From an uncultured Alphaproteobacteria bacterium (GTDB lineage: Bacteria; Pseudomonadota; Alphaproteobacteria; Rs-D84): a stretch of 62,600 bases of DNA. Location: positions 1 through 62,600 of the forward strand of contig CAJOGD010000003.1 of assembly GCA_905233975.1 (NCBI GenBank), given 5' to 3'. Below, one piece after another: positions 16,111 to 22,659 of this stretch (position 1 is the first letter of the stretch; each line of letters opens with the position of its first letter). The translations under genes were made by a program, and so were the position numbers. The notes beneath the pieces are model-generated. The model saw only the letters and a program-made list of their open reading frames with translations, ran no database searches and was not told the origin of the DNA.

Positions 16111-17673
16111 ATGATTTTGAAAAAATTGTTTGTGTTTGGCTTAATGGCGGCGGTGTTGCCGGCGTTTGCGGAGGAAGCCGCGGACCGCAAAACCGCAACA
16201 TCACTTAAATACGTCACACATGAACTTGACACGCGTCAGGATAAATTTACCGCGGAACAAAACAAAGCCATGGAATACACAAATTCAGCCGGCGACGTGG
16301 AAAAACGCGCCGTTACATCGAACCTGGGCACCAGTACGACAGATACGTCATTACCCATGGTTGGTGGTGTGAATACAAAACTAAATCAGAAACAGGACGA
16401 TATCGCCCCAATCAACGACCATACCGCGGTCACATATACCGGAACGGCCGGAACAATCGGCGCCAAAGGAATTTACCAAGACACCGGCACATACGCCGAC
16501 CAATCCGACAACCTGATTGATGCAAAAACATTCAACGCGGCATTGAAAAAAGGCCTTGATAGCGAATTCCTTTGTTCAGAATACAAACCGGGCACAGATC
16601 TTTGCTGGGTCTGGTCGATACATAATACCGAAACGAGTGCGAACTTATTCGATGTATCTACGTCACGTATTGCACAAGTCGGTACTTTACAAGCAGACGG
16701 TGGATATTTGGTGCCAAATGCAAGAACGATAGGAATATGGACGCCGGTCAATAAAGTTGTGTTTAATGGTAAAGCAAATACGCAATATACACTTCGGGCA
16801 AAGATAAAAACTGATGGTGATAGTTCGGCCAATATAACACTAGGTTGGTACTATTCCGATGGTTCTATAAGCCAAGGCCAGCCACGTGGCAGGTACCAAA
16901 GCTATACAGAAGTGACAGCAGTTTCTACGGCAGGCAAAACTGTCGTCGGTTTTGGCGCATATTATAATCAGGGTGAAAATATTTATCTAAAAGATGTACA
17001 AATTGAACTTGGAACAATCGCAACACCGTATCAGCCGTATATGGAGCCAACACCATACACCACCCTTGTGCCCTCTGGCTACACACCGGTGGAGTATTTG
17101 CAATCCGACGGACATCAGTATATTGATACGGAAATAAATTCGGGTCCAGAAATAGAATTGCGGTATAAATTTAGAATGACGGCACAACCCTCTAGCGGAT
17201 TTTCTACGGCTCTTTCCGCCAGAGTTAGCGCAGAGTCAAATTCCATTTCGCAAGGGTTATCAGGAACGGCTTTTTACTATGGCTTTGGTAATAATTCAGA
17301 AGCCAATCGCAACATAGCTAATATAACCACAGACTATACGGTTGTTCAAAACAAAACGCAAATGGTGATAAATGGAACCGCGTATGATTACAAAGGAGGG
17401 TATAACACTAACTTTACAACCACAGGGCATTTGTATATGTTTGCGCGCAATAATATTGGCTCAAGTGTAGGTAATTTTTTAACTGGACGCATATATTATG
17501 CGCAGATATACAACAATGGAACCTTGGTTCGTAATTTTATCCCGGCGAAACAAGGAACAACAGTTGGTATGTATGATACGGTGTCTGGTGAATTCTTCGA
17601 AAACGTCGGGGAAGGTGATTTTACCGCCGGCCCGGACGTCAACAACATAATCTACGTGCCACAGAATCAATAA
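16111..17673 (+). CDS. secreted modular protein with LamG-like C-terminus (paralogue B)
   Basis: The 520-aa protein has a signal peptide (MILKKLFVFGLMAAVLPAFA), the shared N-terminal module (residues 22-165), and a middle domain starting ETSANLFDVSTS that resembles carbohydrate-binding or tail-fibre lectin folds (ending EIQL-like QIELGTIATPYQPY). The last domain opens PSGYTPVEYLQSDG and ends GPDVNNIIYVPQNQ. The start at 16111 follows GGGGAG; the ATG at 16087 has none. RNA copy 2 precedes it. Its middle differs from paralogue A while the ends are nearly the same. Confidence 0.75.
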   Translation: MILKKLFVFGLMAAVLPAFAEEAADRKTATSLKYVTHELDTRQDKFTAEQNKAMEYTNSAGDVEKRAVTSNLGTSTTDTSLPMVGGVNTKLNQKQDDIAPINDHTAVTYTGTAGTIGAKGIYQDTGTYADQSDNLIDAKTFNAALKKGLDSEFLCSEYKPGTDLCWVWSIHNTETSANLFDVSTSRIAQVGTLQADGGYLVPNARTIGIWTPVNKVVFNGKANTQYTLRAKIKTDGDSSANITLGWYYSDGSISQGQPRGRYQSYTEVTAVSTAGKTVVGFGAYYNQGENIYLKDVQIELGTIATPYQPYMEPTPYTTLVPSGYTPVEYLQSDGHQYIDTEINSGPEIELRYKFRMTAQPSSGFSTALSARVSAESNSISQGLSGTAFYYGFGNNSEANRNIANITTDYTVVQNKTQMVINGTAYDYKGGYNTNFTTTGHLYMFARNNIGSSVGNFLTGRIYYAQIYNNGTLVRNFIPAKQGTTVGMYDTVSGEFFENVGEGDFTAGPDVNNIIYVPQNQ

Positions 17674-17764
17674 CGGCATGTTGCACCAACTAACCCATAT
17701 CCGCCTTCGCCCCACCACTTCCAGTGGTCCCCCCCCCTTTCCCAAGGAAAGGGGACTTTGCTCT

Positions 17765-17864
17765 CAGTATGCCCAGGGAGATACCGGCTTGCGCCGGTAT
17801 GACGTACACCAAGCCGGGGCTTCGCCCCGGCGCAGTCGCGCCGTAGCGTTTCGCGAAGGCGGAT
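17765..17864. repeat. dispersed intergenic repeats (partial REP1 plus REP2)
   Basis: The 196-bp gap holds the 3' part of repeat REP1 (inverted pair around ATACCGGC...GCCGGTAT, about 17780-17800). REP2 follows (17806-17864: CCGGGGCTTCGCCCCGG hairpin, then CGCAGTCGCGCCG and GGCGGAT). REP2 recurs at 25288-25346. Confidence 0.7.
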
Positions 17865-17869
17865 AATCA

Positions 17870-19129
17870 CTAATCACTCACACTGGCCACCAGGCCGCCG
17901 TCATCAATCCCCGTAATCTTTACATCGCAAATTGTGCGGGGGGGAATGGGGGTGCCTACTATTTGGACGGGTATGTCGTTTGGCGTGCGCGCCATGTTAT
18001 CAGATTCAACCAAAACCTGGGACACATTGCCGACTTCGCGGGCCATAAATTCATGCAAATTCTCATTCGCTGCGGCCGTTATTTGGCGGACGCGCGCCCG
18101 CGCAATATTACGCGGAACCTGGTTCTGCATGGTGGCCGCAACCGTTCCGGGACGCGGCGAAAAAGGAAACGCATGAATCCGTATTGGTCGCAATTCGCGC
18201 GCCAATTTCAATGTTTCATTAAACAGTTCTTCGGTTTCGCCCGGAAATCCGCAAATAATATCCCAACTGAAACTAATCCGGCCGTCCGCAATTTCCACCA
18301 GTTTCCGCACCATGTCCGCCGTATGACGCCGCCGCATAGCACGCAAAATCGTGTCGGATCCGGACTGCATAGAAAGATGCAAATGCGGCATAAACCGCGG
18401 TTCGTGCTTCATCAGTTCGATAATGTTGCGAATTGCCGGTACCGCGGGATCAACCGACGAAAGACGCAAACGCCGCAATTCCGGCACATCGGTCAGCAAT
18501 CGCCGGCATAAATCAGAAATCAAAAACGGCCGGCCGTCATACATGCGCACGTATGACGCCGCATCCACGCCCGTTAGCACGATTTCACCGAACCCGCGCG
18601 CCGTCGCCGCACTAACATTCGCCAAAATATCACCATATTCAAACGATACCGCCGGCCCACGCAGCAGTCGCGTCACGCAATATGTGCAATCGTGATTGCA
18701 GCCATTTTGAATTTGAACGAATTGTTTGGAAAGTTTGTTTTCTGAATCAAAATTTCCGCATATTTCCGGTTGCGAATTGCCGCAATTTTTCTGTGAAATT
18801 TTATCCAAATATGCGCCCGTTTCCATCTTTTTGTCATTTGGCACGACATAAACATTCGGAATTTTTTCAAACAGTTCCGGATTTCGCGTCGCGGCGCACC
18901 CGGTCACAAAAATTATCGCACCCGGATTTTTGCGGGCGATTTTGCGCACCGCCTGGCCGCATTGACGTTCGGCCTCGGCCGTTACGGCACATGTGTTCAC
19001 CACAACCGCGGCGATTCCACATTTGCCCAGCATGTTTTTTATTCGTTCGCATTCCAGGGCGTTCAATCGGCACCCAAAAGATAGCGTCCTAATATTATTT
19101 TTATTATTTTCTGCTTGCATTTTGACCAT
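17870..19129 (-). CDS. mtaB: tRNA t6A37 methylthiotransferase MtaB
   Basis: The 419-aa radical-SAM methylthiotransferase has an N-terminal UPF0004 domain with three cysteines (FGCRLN, NTCAVT, TGCAA), the radical SAM cluster CNHDCTYC at about residue 150, and a C-terminal TRAM-like region. The order and length fit the MtaB/YqeV branch, which turns t6A37 into ms2t6A37 in tRNAs reading ANN codons. The start has no clear ribosome-binding site; 19120 is a possible alternative. tsaC and tsaD, which make its t6A substrate, are also in this window. Confidence 0.88.
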   Translation of the reverse strand: MVKMQAENNKNNIRTLSFGCRLNALECERIKNMLGKCGIAAVVVNTCAVTAEAERQCGQAVRKIARKNPGAIIFVTGCAATRNPELFEKIPNVYVVPNDKKMETGAYLDKISQKNCGNSQPEICGNFDSENKLSKQFVQIQNGCNHDCTYCVTRLLRGPAVSFEYGDILANVSAATARGFGEIVLTGVDAASYVRMYDGRPFLISDLCRRLLTDVPELRRLRLSSVDPAVPAIRNIIELMKHEPRFMPHLHLSMQSGSDTILRAMRRRHTADMVRKLVEIADGRISFSWDIICGFPGETEELFNETLKLARELRPIRIHAFPFSPRPGTVAATMQNQVPRNIARARVRQITAAANENLHEFMAREVGNVSQVLVESDNMARTPNDIPVQIVGTPIPPRTICDVKITGIDDGGLVASVSD

Positions 19130-19180
19130 TTTTGAATCATTATAACGTGGCTAAAATATATTTCAACAAAGGAATTTAAT

Positions 19181-19576
19181 ATGGCACGTACGACTAATTC
19201 TGATACATTACCATTTGTAGAGAGCCGTTATGAACTTGGCATGCTTGCGTCCCAACGGGTGCGCGATCTGAACGGCGGTGCGGCACCGGTGGTTGAACGC
19301 GGTATTGATAAGCCGACCGTTACGGCGCTGCGCGAAATTGCAAGTGGAAAGTTGGATATTGCAAATATTCGTCACGAATTTGTTCAGTCTTACAAGGAAA
19401 CACCGGCGGTCGAAGGTGCCGCAGACACGTTAGAGGTCAAAAGTGACAATCCGGAATTGCGCGATATTGATGCGGAATTGGAAGAATCACTTGTTGATGA
19501 TGAACCTGTGAACGCCGCTGAATTGGTTGCCGATGATGTCATGGAAGAAGACGGCGCCGGTTCCGACGACGAATAA
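19181..19576 (+). CDS. rpoZ: RNA polymerase subunit omega
   Basis: The 131-aa protein matches omega over residues 12-75 (SRYELGMLASQRVRDL, then KPTVTALREIASGKLD). Omega binds the beta' C-terminus and helps core assembly. The C-terminal 50 residues are a long acidic tail rich in D and E (ending EEDGAGSDDE), typical in kind of alphaproteobacterial omega. AAAGGAA precedes the ATG. tRNA-Ser(GGA) starts 9 bp later and may share its transcript. Confidence 0.93.
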   Translation: MARTTNSDTLPFVESRYELGMLASQRVRDLNGGAAPVVERGIDKPTVTALREIASGKLDIANIRHEFVQSYKETPAVEGAADTLEVKSDNPELRDIDAELEESLVDDEPVNAAELVADDVMEEDGAGSDDE

Positions 19577-19585
19577 ATAAAATCC

Positions 19586-19676
19586 GGAGATGTCGCATAG
19601 TTGGTCTAGTGCGCCACATTGGAAATGTGGTATACGGGCAACCGTATCATGGGTTCGAATCCCATCATCTCCGCCA
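19586..19676 (+). tRNA. tRNA-Ser(GGA)
   Basis: A class II tRNA with acceptor GGAGATG/CATCTCC, an encoded CCA (19674-19676), and the anticodon stem CCACA/TGTGG around TTGGAAA. Anticodon GGA (19621-19623) reads TCC/TCT. The variable arm ATACGGGCAACCGTAT forms the extra hairpin of serine tRNAs. Confidence 0.95.
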
Positions 19677-19851
19677 TGTCAAAATCTTAAAAATCCACCG
19701 AATGGTGGATTTTTTGATTTTGCCAGCGGAGATGATGGGATGTGTGCGAGTGGCAACGCCACGCAGCACACAATACGAAGATGCACAATTAGAAAAATCA
19801 TAAAAACGGAGTTTTTGCCCCCACGAGTTTTTATAGATTTTTCTTATTGTG
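19659..19851. repeat. palindromic element beside tRNA-Ser(GGA)
   Basis: Sixteen bases of the tRNA 3' end (19659-19674) recur inverted at 19726-19741, with AAAATC/GATTTT and the terminator hairpin nested inside, making an interrupted palindrome of about 83 bp. A second long hairpin lies at 19784-19851 (CACAAT, AGAAAAATC and TAAAAAC on the left arm answered in order on the right arm). Neither is explained by a gene. Confidence 0.65.
19690..19715 (+). terminator. terminator after tRNA-Ser(GGA)
   Basis: ATCCACC/GGTGGAT (7 bp, loop GAAT) followed by T5. A near-identical copy with the same flanking bases (TCTTAAAAATCCACC) lies at 19881-19908. Confidence 0.85.
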
Positions 19852-19880
19852 TATCGAGGAGGTTCATGCAAATTTAATCT

Positions 19881-19908
19881 TAAAAATCCACCGAATGGTG
19901 GATTTTTT
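19881..19908 (-). terminator. terminator after tsaC
   Basis: On the minus strand ATCCACC/GGTGGAT (19886-19903) is followed by T5 (complement of 19881-19885), right at the tsaC stop. The hairpin is symmetrical and has T runs on both sides, so it may work in both directions. Confidence 0.8.
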
Positions 19909-20476
19909 AGTCTATCACGACGGCGCCTTGGCGGACGATGTTAATTTTGCCGTTTTCCAATATAACAACCGTACTTGGTGAACCGCCCATTTTTTCATAG
20001 GCATTATCAATCACCATTACATTCGGAAACTGGGCGCGTATGGATTCGGGGTCGCCAAGGACCGGTTGGCCGGAAATATTTGCCGATGTTGTCGCCAAAC
20101 AATGCCCGTCGATTACACCGCATAAATCCCGAAAGGGTTTATAATTTGGAACCCGGACGGCACCAAAAGACATCGTTTGCGTGTCTTTGACTGGAACGCC
20201 AATGGTAAGTGCGCCCGGCCAATATCGGTTTGCCAGGTCAAAGGCGATTTCCGGGTATTCGACCATATATTTTTGTATATGATCCAAACAATCAGACATT
20301 ATTATTAAATGCTTTTCGTGGGGGCGCCGCTTTATTTCAAACAAGGCGTCCGCGCCGGCCTGGGTCGGCAAGGCACCCAAACCCCAAACCGTATCGGTTG
20401 GAAAGGCAATAACACCACCGGCCCCCAGGTGCCGATTCAATTTTTCTATAAAATCCCCGTCTGTAATATCAATCAT
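19907..20476 (-). CDS. tsaC: threonylcarbamoyl-AMP synthase (TsaC / YrdC domain)
   Basis: The 189-aa protein fits the short TsaC form. Hallmarks are IAFPTDTVWGLG at residues 22-33, the substrate-binding KRRPHEKHL near 49, and TTSANISGQP near 129. TsaC makes threonylcarbamoyl-AMP from threonine, bicarbonate and ATP, which TsaD transfers to A37 of tRNAs. It appears to be a single-gene unit closed by the hairpin at 19881-19908. Confidence 0.92.
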   Translation of the reverse strand: MIDITDGDFIEKLNRHLGAGGVIAFPTDTVWGLGALPTQAGADALFEIKRRPHEKHLIIMSDCLDHIQKYMVEYPEIAFDLANRYWPGALTIGVPVKDTQTMSFGAVRVPNYKPFRDLCGVIDGHCLATTSANISGQPVLGDPESIRAQFPNVMVIDNAYEKMGGSPSTVVILENGKINIVRQGAVVID

Positions 20477-20506
20477 GGCACGTTTGTTTTATATGCGAAA
20501 AAAACA

Positions 20507-20773
20507 TTATTTTCTTTTTATTCTTATACTGCCACCAAAGCCGACCAGGGCCGCGTATAAACCGTATTGGAAAGCATTATCGGCGACTTTGTTCGCCTGT
20601 TCGGTTGCGCCTCTTTCTGCTTCTAACCTGCTGTCACGTGCACATCTATAGGCCAAATTATAAATGATGTTATGGCTGGTGGCCATAGACAGACCCCCGA
20701 TAATCAAAAGCGCCAAGAACCTTTTGTCTGCTTTACTTAATTTCTTGCGCGGTTGTTTGCTTTCTTCTGACAT
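20507..20773 (-). CDS. small predicted membrane protein (88 aa)
   Basis: The protein has a lysine-rich N-terminus (SEESKQPRKKLSKADKRF) followed by two hydrophobic segments (LALLIIGGLSMATS at about 22-35, and YGLYAALVGFGGSI near 70) and a basic end. I set the start at 20773 because AGGAG sits 6 nt upstream. No family is recognised. It is downstream of, and on the same strand as, the AbiEii-like gene, with a 76-bp gap. Confidence 0.6.
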   Translation of the reverse strand: MSEESKQPRKKLSKADKRFLALLIIGGLSMATSHNIIYNLAYRCARDSRLEAERGATEQANKVADNAFQYGLYAALVGFGGSIRIKRK

Positions 20774-20849
20774 AATTAACTCCTGCGTTTCCCATAACAT
20801 AACACAAAAAAATAGAAAAACAATTGCTAAATATGGGCGCGCCGGGTTA

Positions 20850-21833
20850 TTATCGGGATAGGCTATTTATTTCTTTTTCCAATTCTGTTATATATACCAA
20901 TATGGTTTCAAAATCCGGTGCGTCCCCATAAATAGCGGGCTGTATGCGTTCCTGGTAATCTGATTTCAGGGTAGGTATGCTGTATTCTGGCGGAATTAAT
21001 TTTACGATACCTGATTTTGCCTCGTCATATTTTGCCCATGCGCGTGGATAAACGCGTATGTTAAAATCGGCAACGGTTTTCAAAATTTCCAAATGCGCGA
21101 AAGCCTGGTATTTAAAATCACTATGCCCAAGTCTAAACAGGTCGTAATAATGTCTTGAACAGCGCGATGGTGGCGGATTCGTGTTTATGGGGCGATGTGC
21201 TTCGCGATGCAAAATGATTATTTTATCCCAGAATGTTCGGCCGGCCACTACGGTTGGAACGACGGGTTCGCACAGTTTTAATTGTGGTAATGCCTTGGCC
21301 ACAAATGATGTTATCAAACGGTCTTCGCATGGACTCCATGAACCGGGTATTCCGGCTTCTAGCTTTATTGGGGAACTATGTTCGAATGTATACGGGTATC
21401 GTATTGATAATACGTGAGAATTTCCACCCCCCCCATCAACAGTACAGACGTTGCCAAGACTGTATGCCACTTTGTCTCTTAGGACGGTTTGAACAAATTC
21501 GGTATCTTTTCTATCAAGTTCCCGGTTAAAACTTAATTGTTTGGTGTGCGATGGTTGTTCGATTGTTTCGCCGGGCCCCAACACGACGTTTTTATTAATA
21601 ACCAAATCCACATCGCTTGGGTCGCGTTCTATTATGTTATAGGCTTTTGATACCGATACACCGCCATTAAGTCTTAATATGTCATGAAGTTCCGGATTTG
21701 CAAAAATCTTGCCAAGCAACCATGACACCCAGAAATCTTGTTCAACAACATAGGGTGGCAAACTTAGTTTGTCAGCAGTTTGGGAAAAAATTGCTTTGCG
21801 CTGTTTATCTGATCCTAATGCTATTCTATCCAT
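20850..21833 (-). CDS. AbiEii/AbiGii-like nucleotidyltransferase
   Basis: The 327-aa protein shows the nucleotidyltransferase core of the AbiEii/AbiGii family. An N-terminal helical part (YVVEQDFWVSWLL) is followed by NGGVSVSKAY and the metal-binding SDVDL (around residue 74), then EAGIPGS and the C-terminal HYYDLFRL. In type IV toxin-antitoxin and abortive-infection systems this protein is the toxin that blocks translation by adding nucleotides to tRNA. No AbiEi antitoxin gene lies on either side, so it is an orphan, a housekeeping relative or a remnant system. Confidence 0.75.
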   Translation of the reverse strand: MDRIALGSDKQRKAIFSQTADKLSLPPYVVEQDFWVSWLLGKIFANPELHDILRLNGGVSVSKAYNIIERDPSDVDLVINKNVVLGPGETIEQPSHTKQLSFNRELDRKDTEFVQTVLRDKVAYSLGNVCTVDGGGGNSHVLSIRYPYTFEHSSPIKLEAGIPGSWSPCEDRLITSFVAKALPQLKLCEPVVPTVVAGRTFWDKIIILHREAHRPINTNPPPSRCSRHYYDLFRLGHSDFKYQAFAHLEILKTVADFNIRVYPRAWAKYDEAKSGIVKLIPPEYSIPTLKSDYQERIQPAIYGDAPDFETILVYITELEKEINSLSR

Positions 21834-21999
21834 TATTGGTTTCCCATAGAAGTTTATTGGCTATCGACTAGAATAACGCCAAAAATGCGCTTTGTCAAAT
21901 ACGAAACAAAAAATTCCAAAGAAAAAAAACTTGTTCCGTCGTTTTCGCTTTCAAAACCATGCCAATTTTATTATACTTTGTGCCAAAGGACGTGCGGTC

Positions 22000-22602
22000 A
22001 TGGAAAATCTTGATGTTTATGATGAATATATGAATAAAATTGGCACAGAATCGCGCCAGGTTGTGCACGAACGGGGGCTTTGGCACAAAACGGTTCACTG
22101 TTGGATGTATGACGATTGTGGAAATGTATATTTCCAAGAACGCGCGGATTCCGGGAAACTATACACAACCGCATCGGGACATGTGTTGGCGGGCGAAACG
22201 GTGCGCGATGCCTTTCACCGCGAAATAATGGAAGAAATTGGTGTGGATACCGATGCGTCAAATGCGACACCGCTGCAAATCGTGTTTTGGCGCCAAGATA
22301 AAGACGATAAAAATTGGCATGACCGCGCATTTGCACACGTGTATATGAATAAATTGACCACCGGCTTTACCGATTTTCATTTCCAACCTGATGAGGTTGC
22401 CGCCGTTATTCGCGTGCATGCCAAAGATTGCGTGGATTTATTGATGGGAAAACGTCCCGAAATAACCGCAACACGAATAACCCAAAATGGTGCAAGTGTG
22501 CTCGTGATTACTGGGGCGGATTTCCTGACCGCGCCCGATGAAACGGCGATAATCAAATACGGCCACATATTGCAATCAATCGTGCAAGCGACGGATAAAT
22601 AA
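22000..22602 (+). CDS. Nudix hydrolase
   Basis: The 200-aa protein has a complete Nudix box (GHVLAGETVRDAFHREIMEE followed by IGV, near residues 65-87). The N-terminal part (DVYDEYMNKIG, HKTVHCWMYD) resembles the isopentenyl-diphosphate isomerase/YfcD branch, whose members hydrolyse nucleoside-diphosphate-like substrates. I start it at 22000, with AAAGGA ten bases upstream. A TATACT box at 21972-21977 would give a very short leader. The substrate cannot be read from the sequence. Confidence 0.85.
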   Translation: MENLDVYDEYMNKIGTESRQVVHERGLWHKTVHCWMYDDCGNVYFQERADSGKLYTTASGHVLAGETVRDAFHREIMEEIGVDTDASNATPLQIVFWRQDKDDKNWHDRAFAHVYMNKLTTGFTDFHFQPDEVAAVIRVHAKDCVDLLMGKRPEITATRITQNGASVLVITGADFLTAPDETAIIKYGHILQSIVQATDK

Positions 22603-22659
22603 TCAAAAAATTCCCCTTGCCCCGGGTGGCCGAAATGCGATAAAATAATCACACAGGCT

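Noticed and set aside
21985..22000. Longer Nudix start at 21892
   Set aside because: The extra 36 residues are Lys/Phe-rich low-complexity translation of an AT-rich spacer containing the -10 box.
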